This document shows positions 6,957-15,929 of a DNA stretch of 31,965 nt, one piece after another. The notes under the pieces are model-generated. The model worked only from the letters and a program-made list of their open reading frames with translations, was not told the origin of the DNA and did not search any database. A program made the translations under genes and the position numbers. The stretch spans positions 1-31,965 of the forward strand of contig DATKBL010000118.1 of assembly GCA_035513995.1 (NCBI GenBank), in the 5' to 3' direction. How positions within the stretch are numbered: position 1 is the stretch's first letter; each line of letters starts with the position of its first letter. The DNA is from DASUTW01 sp035513995. Its GTDB lineage: Bacteria; Actinomycetota; UBA4738; CALAEC01.

Positions 6957-8370
6957 CGTTCGTCTCCAGGATCCGCGAGAGGGTCTCGTCCGCCACCATC
7001 GTCACGTCGCCGGCCCCGAGGGTGAGGACAAGGTCGCCCTCGCGCACCTCGCCGGCGAGGAACGGGCCCACGTCGGCGCGCGACGGCAGGTAGACGACAC
7101 GAGCACGGGGCGCGCGATCCAGCAGCGCCTCGACGAGGAGCTTCCCGGTGACGCCGGGGACGGGCATCTCCCCCGCGCCGTAGACGTCGGTGACGACCAC
7201 GAGATCGGCGTCGGCGAGGCTGCGGCCGAGCTCCCGCCACAGCACCTCGGTCCGCGTGAACCGGTGGGGCTGGAACACCGCCACGAGCCGGGCCGGCTCC
7301 ACGGACCGGGCGGCCCCCAGGGTCGCCGAGATCTCCGTGGGGTGGTGCGCGTAGTCGTCGATGAAGGAGGCCCCGCGCGCGTTGCCGCGGGACTCGAAGC
7401 GGCGGCGGACCCCCGTGAAGCTCCGCAGGGCGCGAGCCGCCGTCTCGAGCGACACGCCCACGGCGCGCGCGGCCAGCATCGCGCCCGTCGCGTTGAGCAG
7501 ATAGTGGCGGCCGGGGATGGCGAGTGTCAGCTCCACCCGGTCGCCGTTCGCCACGACGACGCAGCGAGCGCCGATCGCCGACGTCTCCACGTCCTCGAGG
7601 CGCACGTCGTTCCCGGCGGCCGTCCCGTAGGTGGTCGCGCGGACGGCGGCCGCTTCGAGGACGCGCCGTACCCCGGGGTCATCGCCGCACGCGATCACGC
7701 GATCGGCGCGGCGGCAGAAGGCGGTGAACGCCGACTCCACCTCCTCCTCGTCGCGGTAGAAGTCGAGATGGTCCGCCTCCACGTTGGTCACGACGGCGAT
7801 CTCCGGATCGAGGAGCAGGAAGGAGCCGTCGGACTCATCGGCCTCGGCGACGAAGTACTCCCCCGCGCCGGACCGCGCGTTGCTCCCGCTCTCGTTCAGA
7901 TCCCCGCCGACCACGTAGGTCGGGTCCAGCCCCGCCCGCTCGAAGATCACGGCTGCCATCGAGGTCGTCGTGGTCTTGCCGTGGGTGCCGGCGATCGCGA
8001 TGCCCCGGCGCTCTCGCATCAGAGCCGCCAGCACCTGGGCCCGCGCAAGCACGGGGAGGCCCCGCTCGCGCGCGGCCACGACCTCGGGGTTGCCGGGAGC
8101 GATCGCCGTGGAGACCACGACCACATCCGCCGAGCCGAGGTTGTCGGCCCGATGCCCGATCGTCACCTCCGCGCCCGCGCCGCGAAGCAGGGCGAGCCCC
8201 GGCGAGTCCTTCAGGTCCGACCCGGACACCGCGATGCCGCGGGCGAGGAGGAGGCGGGCGATGCCGCTCATCCCCGCGCCGCCCACCCCCACGAGGTGTG
8301 CGCGGCGGATCAGCAGATCGGGGATCTGCAGCGTGGGGATCGTCCCCGGACGCGGCTCGAATGTCTTCAT
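6946..8370 (-). CDS. murC: UDP-N-acetylmuramate--L-alanine ligase MurC
   Basis: MurC adds L-Ala to UDP-MurNAc, the first ATP-dependent Mur ligase step. From the ATG at 8370 it has 474 residues, normal for the family. The N-terminal Rossmann domain has VGVGGAGMSG (about 27-36). The ATP P-loop is IAGTHGKTTTT (126-136), the central domain has EADESDGSF and NVEADHLDFY, and the C-terminal domain has DDYAHHPTEI and FQPHRFTRT. The ATG overlaps the murG stop as ATGA. The open frame continues upstream for 233 codons inside murG, but that part has no MurC-like sequence. Confidence 0.97.
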   Translation of the reverse strand: MKTFEPRPGTIPTLQIPDLLIRRAHLVGVGGAGMSGIARLLLARGIAVSGSDLKDSPGLALLRGAGAEVTIGHRADNLGSADVVVVSTAIAPGNPEVVAARERGLPVLARAQVLAALMRERRGIAIAGTHGKTTTTSMAAVIFERAGLDPTYVVGGDLNESGSNARSGAGEYFVAEADESDGSFLLLDPEIAVVTNVEADHLDFYRDEEEVESAFTAFCRRADRVIACGDDPGVRRVLEAAAVRATTYGTAAGNDVRLEDVETSAIGARCVVVANGDRVELTLAIPGRHYLLNATGAMLAARAVGVSLETAARALRSFTGVRRRFESRGNARGASFIDDYAHHPTEISATLGAARSVEPARLVAVFQPHRFTRTEVLWRELGRSLADADLVVVTDVYGAGEMPVPGVTGKLLVEALLDRAPRARVVYLPSRADVGPFLAGEVREGDLVLTLGAGDVTMVADETLSRILETNGVG

Positions 8371-9467
8371 CGAGCCGCGTCCGCCACGAGGTCTGCGAGG
8401 GCCTCGGCAGCATCCGGCTTGCCGAACGCGGCCGCCCGCTCGCCCATCGCCTTCAAGCGGACGGGCTCGAGCATCTCCAGCATCCTCTCCGCGAGGATCT
8501 CGGGCTCGAGCTGGTCGTCGAGGAGAACCGCGGCGCCTCCGGCACGCTGCAGCGCCCTGGCGTTCGCCTCCTGATGGTTGCCGGTCGCGTACGGGTACGG
8601 GATGAGCAAGGCCGGGATGCCGGCGACGGTCAGCTCGGCGATCGTCCCCGCGCCGGCCCGCGCCACCGCGAGGTCCGCCGCCGCGTACACGAGCTCCATC
8701 CGCTCGACGAACGGCACCGTCCGCACCGGCAGTGGCGCCGCGCCGGGGAGGCGCCGCTCCACCTCGTCGACGTGCGCCGGCCCCGTGATGATGAGGAGCT
8801 GCAGATCCTCTCGCTCGCCGAGCAGCAGCACGGCGCCCGCGGCCGCGCGATCGAGGTGGAGGGCTCCCTGGCTCCCTCCGAACACCACCACGGTCCGCCG
8901 TCCGTCTTCGAGCCCGAGCTCCTCGCGGGCCTCCGCGGCCAGGGCGTCTCGCTCCGGGCCCACGCGCGCGATCGCGTCGCGAACCGGGTTGCCGGTCACG
9001 ACCGTCCGGGCGCGGCGCGGGAACCGGGGCGCGGCCTCCGCGAACGAGAGCGCCACCGCGCGGGCCCACCGCGACGCCAGCCGGTTCGCCAGCCCCGGGA
9101 CGGCGTTCTGCTCGTGAAGGACCAGGGGCACGCGCTCCCGCCAGGCGGCCACGGCGAGCGGGACCGAGGTGTAGCCCCCCATCCCCACCGCGACGTCCGC
9201 GCCGCGGACCAGGCGCCGGGCCCGCCGCGCCGCGCGCAGGGCCGCCACGGGCGCGGCGAGCGCGGCAAGCGAGAGCCTCCGCACGAAGGGCCGGGACTCC
9301 ACGGTCACGAGCCGGAAGCCGGCTGCCGGGATCAGCCGGGATTCCTGCCCTCCCGCGCGCCCCACGAACAGCACCTCCGCGCCGTGGTGATCCCGCAGCC
9401 GCCGCGCCAGGGCCAGCCCGGGGAAGATGTGCCCGGCCGTCCCTCCGGCGGCGATGACGACGCGCAT
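8367..9467 (-). CDS. murG: Lipid II synthase MurG (UDP-GlcNAc transferase)
   Basis: MurG is a GT-B glycosyltransferase on the inner membrane face that converts lipid I to lipid II. The protein starts canonically with MRVVIAAGGTAGHIFPG, whose Gly-rich loop contacts substrate, and continues with GMGGYTSVP, HEQNAVPG, the donor-binding FGGSQGA, ARAGAGTIAEL and GNHQEANA. I prefer the ATG at 9467 (366 residues), four bases after the ftsW stop. A GTG at 9488 would add seven residues but overlaps ftsW and gives an atypical start. The stop overlaps murC as ATGA. Confidence 0.96.
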   Translation of the reverse strand: MRVVIAAGGTAGHIFPGLALARRLRDHHGAEVLFVGRAGGQESRLIPAAGFRLVTVESRPFVRRLSLAALAAPVAALRAARRARRLVRGADVAVGMGGYTSVPLAVAAWRERVPLVLHEQNAVPGLANRLASRWARAVALSFAEAAPRFPRRARTVVTGNPVRDAIARVGPERDALAAEAREELGLEDGRRTVVVFGGSQGALHLDRAAAGAVLLLGEREDLQLLIITGPAHVDEVERRLPGAAPLPVRTVPFVERMELVYAAADLAVARAGAGTIAELTVAGIPALLIPYPYATGNHQEANARALQRAGGAAVLLDDQLEPEILAERMLEMLEPVRLKAMGERAAAFGKPDAAEALADLVADAAR

Positions 9468-9471
9468 CCGA

Positions 9472-10659
9472 TCAGCCCACGGTGGCACGGCCTCGGCGCG
9501 CGATCGACGCCAGGATCCCGACGGCCATGAGCGACACGACGAGCGAAGACCCGCCGAACGAGACGAACGGCAGCGGGACCCCGGTGATCGGCAGGAGGCC
9601 GGTGACGGCGCCGAGGTTGATCAGCGCCTGCGCACCTATCCACCCGATGATCCCCGCGGACAGAAGCCGCGAGAACGCGTCGGGGGCGGCGAGGGCGACC
9701 CGGATGCCCGCGTAGACGAGGATGCCGAACAGGACCAGGACGAGGAGCATGCCAAGCAGCCCCAGCTCCTCGCCGATGATCGAGTAGATGAAGTCGGTGT
9801 GCGCGTTCGGCACGTACTGCCACTTCTGACGGCTGGCGCCGAGGCCCACGCCGAAGACGCCTCCGGAGGTGAGCGCGATCAGCGACTGGATCACCTGATA
9901 CCCGTTCCCCTGCGGATCGGCCCAGGGGTTGAGGAACGAGACGAACCGCGACCACCGGTAGCCCTCGACGTAGATCAGGCCCAGCCCCAGGGCGCTCGTG
10001 GCCGCCGCCCCGACGAGGAGGTGGCGCATCCGCGCCCCGGCCGCGAGCAGCAGCACGAAGACCGACACCACGACGATGATCGCGGTTCCGAGATCGGGCT
10101 GGAGCAGGATCAGCCCGGACACGACGCCGACCACGGGGAGGAGCGGCAGCGCCAGCTGCCGCAGGTCGTGGATCCGCTGCCACCGGCGGGACAGCAGCGC
10201 CGCCGCGAACGCGATCAGGGCGAGCTTCGCGAACTCCGAGGGCTGGATCGTCACCGGGCCCAGCTCGATCCAGCGCGCCGAGCCCCCGGCCACGGTGCCG
10301 AACCCCGGCAGGAGGACCAAGGCCAGCAGCACGACCGACACCAGGAGCATCGGGACGCACAGCCGCTGCCAGGCGCGGTGATGCATCCGCATGGTCACGG
10401 CCATCGCCAGGGACCCCACGACCGCGTAGACCACCTGCCGGTTGAAGAAGAGGAAGCTGGAGCCGAATCGCGCGTACGCCTCGACCGACGACGCCGAGAG
10501 CACCATGATCAACCCGAGGAACGTCAGCGCCGCGGTGCTCCCGACCAGCAACGTGACGACGCGATCGTTGCTCTCGGCGCGCGTTCCGGGCGAGCGCTCA
10601 CCCGGCTCGACGAGCCGGAGGTGCGCTGCCCTCCGGCGGGTGGCGGTGGCGGTGCTCAT
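9472..10659 (-). CDS. ftsW: SEDS peptidoglycan glycosyltransferase FtsW
   Basis: FtsW polymerises lipid II at the septum together with its cognate class B PBP, here FtsI. From the ATG at 10659, which overlaps the murD stop as ATGA, it has 395 residues with about ten membrane segments after a basic N-terminus. Family motifs include LGPVTIQPSEFAKLA, the LQPDLGTA loop, NAHTDFIYSIIGEELG and the end motif PLPFVSFGGSS. The catalytic Asp of SEDS proteins is expected in the QPDLGTA region. RodA is the alternative, but the position between murD and murG supports FtsW. Confidence 0.95.
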   Translation of the reverse strand: MSTATATRRRAAHLRLVEPGERSPGTRAESNDRVVTLLVGSTAALTFLGLIMVLSASSVEAYARFGSSFLFFNRQVVYAVVGSLAMAVTMRMHHRAWQRLCVPMLLVSVVLLALVLLPGFGTVAGGSARWIELGPVTIQPSEFAKLALIAFAAALLSRRWQRIHDLRQLALPLLPVVGVVSGLILLQPDLGTAIIVVVSVFVLLLAAGARMRHLLVGAAATSALGLGLIYVEGYRWSRFVSFLNPWADPQGNGYQVIQSLIALTSGGVFGVGLGASRQKWQYVPNAHTDFIYSIIGEELGLLGMLLVLVLFGILVYAGIRVALAAPDAFSRLLSAGIIGWIGAQALINLGAVTGLLPITGVPLPFVSFGGSSLVVSLMAVGILASIARRGRATVG

Positions 10660-11999
10660 CGGGTCTCCTCCGCCAGAGCGTGGGCGGCGGCGGCGAACCG
10701 CTCTCCTCGCTCGCCGTAGTCGCGGAACATGTCCTGGCTGGCGCACGCGGGGGCGAGCAGCACCGTCCCGCGGGGCCGCGCCATGGCCGCCGCCATCCCA
10801 GCGGCCTCCTCGATCGAGGCCGCCCTCTCCACCGGCCTGAGCCCCTCGAAGATGCGCGAGACCTCGTCGGCGGCCTCCCCGATCGCCACCACCCCGAGCA
10901 GCCGGGGGGCGGCCTCGGCCAGCGGAGTCAGGTCCACGCCCTTGGCCCGGCCCCCGGCGATCAGCGCCACCCGATCCCATCCCGCGATCGACGCCAGCGC
11001 GGCGTGGGGGTTGGTGGCCTTCGAGTCGTCCACGAACACGACGTCGCCCTGCCGGGCGACGACCTCGCCGCGGTGAGCGAGCGGCCGGAAGTCGCCAAGC
11101 GCGGCGCCCACGGCCTCGGGCGACGCGCCGAACCCCAGCGCGGCGGCGGCGGCGGCCGCCGCGTCGGCCAGGTGCGCCGGGGTCGTCGGCCGCGGCTCGC
11201 CGAGGTGGTGCTCCGCGTCAAGCCGAGCGACCAGAGCGCCCCTCACGTAACCGACCTGTCCTTCATCCGGCTCGCCCAGCGTCGTCCACACCACCGGACA
11301 GGACGCCGCGCGGGAGATCTCGGCCCCGACGGCATCGTCGGCGTTCCCCACGTGGAGGTCGCCCTCGCCCTGACACTCGTAGATCCGCGCCTTGGCGGCG
11401 CCGTAGGCCTGGAGCCCGCCGTGCCAGTCGAGGTGGTCCGGCGCCACGTTGAGCAGCACGGACACCCTGGGGCGGAAGGTCCGGTGGAACCGCAGCTGGA
11501 ACGAGGAGACCTCGACCGCGAGCACGTCGTGGTCCTCGGTCGCGGCGAGGGAGAAGGGGTGCCCGGCGTTCCCGCACGCCACCGCGTCCCTGCCGTCGGC
11601 CCGGAGGGCGGCCGCCACCATCTCGGTGGTGGTCGACTTGCCGTTCGTCCCCGTCACCGCGACGTAGGGTGCAGCGGCGAGCCTCGCTCCGATCTCGATC
11701 TCGCTCCACACGGGGATCCCGCGGTCGCGGGCCCAGGCCAGCACGGGGGCGCCCTCGGGAACCCCCGGGCTCGTCACCACCAGGTCGGCGCCGTGGAGAT
11801 GCTCGGGCGCGTGGCCGCCGGCAAGCACCCCGGCCCCGGCCTCCTCGGCGGATCGGATCTGGTCCTCGACCTCCTCGCGGGACCGAGCCTCGGTCACCCT
11901 GACCTCGGCCCCCTCGGCCCGGAGCGCGCGGACGGCGGCCAGGCCGCTCGCGGCCAAGCCCACCACGACCACCGTTCGACCGCGCACGTCGAGGGTCAC
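10656..11999 (-). CDS. murD: UDP-N-acetylmuramoylalanine--D-glutamate ligase MurD
   Basis: MurD adds D-Glu to UDP-MurNAc-L-Ala. The GTG at 11999 overlaps the mraY stop and gives 447 residues. Visible motifs are the N-terminal Rossmann GLAASGLAAVRAL, VTSPGVP (about 75-81), the P-loop VTGTNGKSTTT (115-125), LAVEVSSFQL, NVAPDHLDWH and, in the C-terminal domain, VDDSKATNPHA and LLAPACASQDMF. All are typical of MurD rather than MurC, MurE or MurF. Its stop overlaps the ftsW start. Confidence 0.97.
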   Translation of the reverse strand: MTLDVRGRTVVVVGLAASGLAAVRALRAEGAEVRVTEARSREEVEDQIRSAEEAGAGVLAGGHAPEHLHGADLVVTSPGVPEGAPVLAWARDRGIPVWSEIEIGARLAAAPYVAVTGTNGKSTTTEMVAAALRADGRDAVACGNAGHPFSLAATEDHDVLAVEVSSFQLRFHRTFRPRVSVLLNVAPDHLDWHGGLQAYGAAKARIYECQGEGDLHVGNADDAVGAEISRAASCPVVWTTLGEPDEGQVGYVRGALVARLDAEHHLGEPRPTTPAHLADAAAAAAAALGFGASPEAVGAALGDFRPLAHRGEVVARQGDVVFVDDSKATNPHAALASIAGWDRVALIAGGRAKGVDLTPLAEAAPRLLGVVAIGEAADEVSRIFEGLRPVERAASIEEAAGMAAAMARPRGTVLLAPACASQDMFRDYGERGERFAAAAHALAEETR

Positions 12000-13054
12000 A
12001 GCAGGCCTCCGCGCGCGAGGAAGTCGGCGTAGAAGAGCCCCATGCCGAAGGCCACGGCCAGCGCTGCCACGATCCAGAACCGGACGATCACCGTGAACTC
12101 CGGCCAGCCGAGGACCTCGAAGTGGTGGTGGATCGGCGCCATCCGGAAGAGGCGTCGCCCGAACACCCGGAAGGAGACCACCTGCAGGATCACCGAGGCC
12201 GCCTCGAGGACGAAGAGGCCTCCGAGGATCACCAGGAGGAGCTGCGTGTGCGTGACGATAGCCATCGCCGCGATCAGCCCGCCCAGCGCCAGCGATCCCG
12301 TGTCGCCCATGAAGATCCGGGCGGGGGCGGCGTTCCACCAGAGGAACCCGGCCGTGGCGCCCATCGTCGCCGCCGCCACGATCGCGGCGTCCAGCGATCC
12401 CTGCGGAACGATGTCGTAGCACCCGGGGACGTTGAGCAGCACGCAGGCGTGCCGGACCTGCCAGAACGACACGATCACGTACGCGCCCATCACCAGCGCC
12501 ACCGAGCCGGATGCCAGGCCGTCGAGCCCGTCGGTGAGGTTCACGGCGTTCGAGGTCGCCGTGACCATGAGGAAGACCCAGATCAGGAAGGCGATGCCGA
12601 GATCGATCCCCGTCTCGCGGATGAAGGACAGCTCGGTGGAGACCCCGGTGAGCCGGTCGAGGCCGACCGCGAACAGCACGGCGACCACCGCCTGAACGAA
12701 GAGCTTGGCGGTCTTCCCCAGTCCGAGCGAGTGATGCCCCTTCACCTTGAGGAGGTCGTCCACGTAGCCGAGCGCGCCGAGCGCGAGCGCCACGCCGATC
12801 AGGAGGAGCCCGGTGGCGCTGAAGCCGCCGGTCATGATCCTGGTGACGACGTAGCCGAGGACCATCCCGCCCAGGATCACCAGCCCGCCCATCGTGGGCG
12901 TGCCGATCTTCGCGCCGTGGGAAGGATGACGTGGATCGCTCGGCTCGCGCACCCGCTGGCCCCATCCGAGGAAGCGGAACACGCGGATCGCCACCGGGGT
13001 ACCCAGCAGCGTGACGAAGAGCCCCACGGCGGCCGCCACGAGGATCGCGGTCAC
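11996..13054 (-). CDS. mraY: Phospho-MurNAc-pentapeptide transferase MraY
   Basis: MraY transfers phospho-MurNAc-pentapeptide to undecaprenyl phosphate to form lipid I. From the GTG at 13054, overlapping the murF stop as GTGA, it has 352 residues and about ten membrane segments. The catalytic and Mg-binding motifs are GYVDD (D99, D100), NAVNLTDGLDG (169-179), IFMGDTGS (247-254) and APIHHHFE (306-313). Residues about 200-222 form a slightly long loop with two cysteines (HACVLLNVPGCYD) between membrane segments, as in some actinobacterial homologues. Confidence 0.97.
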   Translation of the reverse strand: MTAILVAAAVGLFVTLLGTPVAIRVFRFLGWGQRVREPSDPRHPSHGAKIGTPTMGGLVILGGMVLGYVVTRIMTGGFSATGLLLIGVALALGALGYVDDLLKVKGHHSLGLGKTAKLFVQAVVAVLFAVGLDRLTGVSTELSFIRETGIDLGIAFLIWVFLMVTATSNAVNLTDGLDGLASGSVALVMGAYVIVSFWQVRHACVLLNVPGCYDIVPQGSLDAAIVAAATMGATAGFLWWNAAPARIFMGDTGSLALGGLIAAMAIVTHTQLLLVILGGLFVLEAASVILQVVSFRVFGRRLFRMAPIHHHFEVLGWPEFTVIVRFWIVAALAVAFGMGLFYADFLARGGLL

Positions 13055-14427
13055 GCCCCGCCCTCCTCGATCAGGAGCGAGGCCACGCGCTCCAGCCCGG
13101 CGACACGGGAGCCCTTGAGGAAGACCAGGTCGCCCGGGCGGGCCAGCTCGCGGACCAGGGCCGCGGCCTCTTCCGCGCCGCCCACCTCCGTGATGCGCTC
13201 GGGCTCCACGCCCTCGCGCGCCGCGCCCGCGGCGATCCTCGCCGCGTCCGGCCCCACGGTCACGAGGTGAGCCACGCCCAGGCGCGCCACCAGCTCGCCG
13301 ACCCGAGCATGCTCCTCGTCGGAGGAGTCGCCCAGCTCGGCCATCCATCCGAGGACCGCGATGCACCGCGCCCCTCGCGACATCCATCCCGCGGCCTTGA
13401 GACCGGCCGCCATCGAGGCTGGGTTCGCGTTGTAGGCGTCGTTGAGGATCCGGACGCCGGCCGGCGTCTCCACGACCTCCATGCGCCACGAGGAGAGCCG
13501 AGCGTCCTTGAGCCCCGCCGCGCACTCGCCCGGCGACAGCCCCAGCGCGACGCCCGCGGCCGCCGCGGCGAGCGCGTTCCCCGCCATGTGCTCGCCCACG
13601 ACCGACAGCTCGACCCGCTCGCTGCCCTCGGGGGTGCGAAGCGTGAACGAGGGGCGGCCCAGCGCGTCGAGCGAGAGATCCTCGCCGCGGACCGTGGCCT
13701 CGGGGGCCTGGCCGTAGAGGAGGACGCGCGCGGCGGTCCGGTCGGCGAATCCGGACACCACCGGGTCGTCGGCGTTCAGCACCGCCACGCCGCCCGGCTC
13801 CAGGTGCTCCACGAGCTCGGCCTTGGCCTCTCCGACCGCCTCCCGCGTCCCGAACATCTCCAGGTGGGCGGCGCCCACGTTGGTCACCACCCCCACATTG
13901 GGGCGGGCCACCCCGGCCAGCAGGGCGATGTGCCCCCGGCCCCGGGCGCCCATCTCCACGACGATCGCCTCCGCGTCCTCGGGCGCTCGCAGGAGCGTGA
14001 TCGGCACGCCCACCTCCGTGTTGAACGAGCGGGGGCTCGCGTGCACGCGGTGGCGAGTGGCCAGCACCGCGGCGGTCAGGTCCTTGACCGAGGTCTTGCC
14101 GGTCGATCCGGTGATCGCCACCACGTGCGCCTCGCGCGACTCCCGCTCGTCGGCGGCCAGCTCGAGCAGCCCGCGGCCCGTGTCAGCGGTCAGCACCACC
14201 GGGCCGGCGTAGGCTCGCTCCTCCTCGACCAGGGCCCCGGCGGCGCCGGCAGCCAGTGCGTCGTCCACGAATCGATGCCCGTCGGTCCGCTCACCCGGAA
14301 GCGCGACGAAGAGCTCCCCCGTCCGGACGTCGCGGCTGTCGGCCGTGGCGCCGCGGATCGTGGCGTCCGAGCCGAGCAGCCTGCCGTTCGTGAGCTCGGC
14401 CACCGAAGAGAGCGTCCGCACCCTCAC
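13051..14427 (-). CDS. murF: UDP-MurNAc-tripeptide--D-alanyl-D-alanine ligase MurF
   Basis: MurF adds D-Ala-D-Ala to complete the pentapeptide. I chose the GTG at 14427, overlapping the murE stop as GTGA, which gives 458 residues. The N-terminal substrate domain shows TADSRDVRTGELFVALPGER (about 28-47). The P-loop is ITGSTGKTSVK (105-115). Further motifs are SFNTEVGVP, VVEMGARGRGHI, TNVGAAHLEMFG and the C-terminal NDAYNANPASM. The same frame stays open for 415 codons upstream within murE, but that part is out-of-frame noise. Confidence 0.97.
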   Translation of the reverse strand: MRVRTLSSVAELTNGRLLGSDATIRGATADSRDVRTGELFVALPGERTDGHRFVDDALAAGAAGALVEEERAYAGPVVLTADTGRGLLELAADERESREAHVVAITGSTGKTSVKDLTAAVLATRHRVHASPRSFNTEVGVPITLLRAPEDAEAIVVEMGARGRGHIALLAGVARPNVGVVTNVGAAHLEMFGTREAVGEAKAELVEHLEPGGVAVLNADDPVVSGFADRTAARVLLYGQAPEATVRGEDLSLDALGRPSFTLRTPEGSERVELSVVGEHMAGNALAAAAAGVALGLSPGECAAGLKDARLSSWRMEVVETPAGVRILNDAYNANPASMAAGLKAAGWMSRGARCIAVLGWMAELGDSSDEEHARVGELVARLGVAHLVTVGPDAARIAAGAAREGVEPERITEVGGAEEAAALVRELARPGDLVFLKGSRVAGLERVASLLIEEGGA

Positions 14428-15929
14428 GACCGCTCCCCGGACAGCGAGCGGATCTCCTCTGAGGCCACGACCCGATCGTCGAACGGGATCGTGCGGTCGG
14501 CGAACTCCTGCCCCGTCTCGTGGCCCTTCCCCGCGATCACGACGACGTCGTCCCCACGGGCCTCGCCGAGCGCGAGACGGATGGCCGCCCGCCGATCGGG
14601 CTCCACGACGTACCTCCCGCCGCCGCGCCGGGCGCCGGGCTCGATCTCGCGGATGATCTCGCTCGGGTCCTCGGACCGGGGGTTGTCGCTCGTCACAACG
14701 GTCAGATCCGCGTGGCGTGTGGCGGCCTCGCCCATCAGGGGGCGCTTGCCCCGGTCCCGGTCGCCGCCGCAGCCGAACACCGCGATGACGCGGCCGTGGG
14801 GCCCCACGAGCGGCCTGGCGGCGAGGAGGACGTTGTCGAGGCTGTCGGGCGTGTGCGCGTAGTCGACGAGCACGAGGAAGCCCTGTCCCTCGTCGACAGG
14901 CTCCACGCGTCCGGGGACGTGCTCGACCGAGGCGATACCCCGCGCCGCGGCCGCATCGTCGATCCCGAGGTGGCGCGCCGCCGCGAGCGCCGCGAGGCCG
15001 TTGTGGACGTTGAAGGCTCCCCGGAGCGGCGAGCGCACCTCGAGGCCGTCGGCCCGGAAGCGCACGCCGTCGGCACCCACCTCGACGTCCGCGGCGCGGA
15101 GGTCGGCCTCCTCGCTCAGGCCGTACGTGATGGTCGGCAGGCCCCGGTCGAGGAGCCGCGCGCCCGTCGGGTCGTCCACGTTCACGGCCGCTCGGTCGCT
15201 CATCCCCGGTGTGAACAGGCGGGCCTTGGCCTCGAAGTAGTCCTCCAGCGTCCCGTGGTAGTCCAGGTGGTCCTGGGAGAGGTTCGTGAACACCGCGCAC
15301 GCGAACCGCGCGCCGCCCACCCGGTGCTGGTCGAGGCCGTGCGAGGAGACCTCCATCGCCACAGCGTCCACCCCCTCCTCGACCATCCGCGCGAGCATCG
15401 CGTGCAGGTCGGGCGCCTCGGGGGTCGTCCTCGCCTGGGGCACGGGCCGGCCGTCGATCCGGACCCCGGTGGTCCCGATCACCCCCGGCGTCAAGCCCGC
15501 GGCCCGGATGACCCCCTCCAGGAGGTACGTCGTCGTCGTCTTGCCGTTCGTGCCGGTGACGCCCACGAGCGAGAGCCGCTCGGCGGGCCTCCCGTGGAAG
15601 GCGGCGGCCATCGGCCCCATCGCCTCGCGGACCGACGGCATCAGCACCTGCGTCGCCGGGAGGTCGAGCCAACGCTCAACCACCAGGACGGATGCGCCCC
15701 GTCGCGCCGCATCGCCCGCGAAATCGTGGCCGTCGTGCCGCCCACCCTGGACACAGAAGAAGAGGCCGCCGGGCGAGACCGCATCGGTCTGGTACGCCAG
15801 TCCGGCGACGGGGGTCCTCACATCGCCGCGCACGTCCGGGTTCGGGAGGCCGGCGAGGAGGTCGGAGAGCTGGGGAGTCGATGCCACCGTGGGCCGACGA
15901 AATCCTAGCACCCCGCGGAAGGGACTCAT
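14424..15929 (-). CDS. murE: UDP-MurNAc-tripeptide synthetase MurE, meso-DAP specific
   Basis: MurE adds the third stem-peptide residue. The ATG at 15929 overlaps the ftsI stop as TGATG and gives 501 residues. Motifs are the P-loop VTGTNGKTTTT (124-134), EVSSHGLDQHR (193-203), the Lys that is carbamylated in homologues in YFEAKARLF (K235), DYAHTPDSL (356-364) and GKGHE (467-471). The specificity loop reads DNPRSEDP (415-422). DNPR is the established signature of meso-diaminopimelate enzymes, so the wall is predicted to be the DAP type. Confidence 0.97.
   Translation of the reverse strand: MSPFRGVLGFRRPTVASTPQLSDLLAGLPNPDVRGDVRTPVAGLAYQTDAVSPGGLFFCVQGGRHDGHDFAGDAARRGASVLVVERWLDLPATQVLMPSVREAMGPMAAAFHGRPAERLSLVGVTGTNGKTTTTYLLEGVIRAAGLTPGVIGTTGVRIDGRPVPQARTTPEAPDLHAMLARMVEEGVDAVAMEVSSHGLDQHRVGGARFACAVFTNLSQDHLDYHGTLEDYFEAKARLFTPGMSDRAAVNVDDPTGARLLDRGLPTITYGLSEEADLRAADVEVGADGVRFRADGLEVRSPLRGAFNVHNGLAALAAARHLGIDDAAAARGIASVEHVPGRVEPVDEGQGFLVLVDYAHTPDSLDNVLLAARPLVGPHGRVIAVFGCGGDRDRGKRPLMGEAATRHADLTVVTSDNPRSEDPSEIIREIEPGARRGGGRYVVEPDRRAAIRLALGEARGDDVVVIAGKGHETGQEFADRTIPFDDRVVASEEIRSLSGERS

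Noticed and set aside
9468..9488. Longer murG start at the GTG at 9488
   Set aside because: It would overlap ftsW and put seven atypical residues before the canonical MRVVIAAGGTAGH start.
14428..15672. Long upstream extension of the murF frame
   Set aside because: MurF homology begins at the GTG at 14427; the extension is low-complexity Arg/Gly/Pro sequence inside murE.
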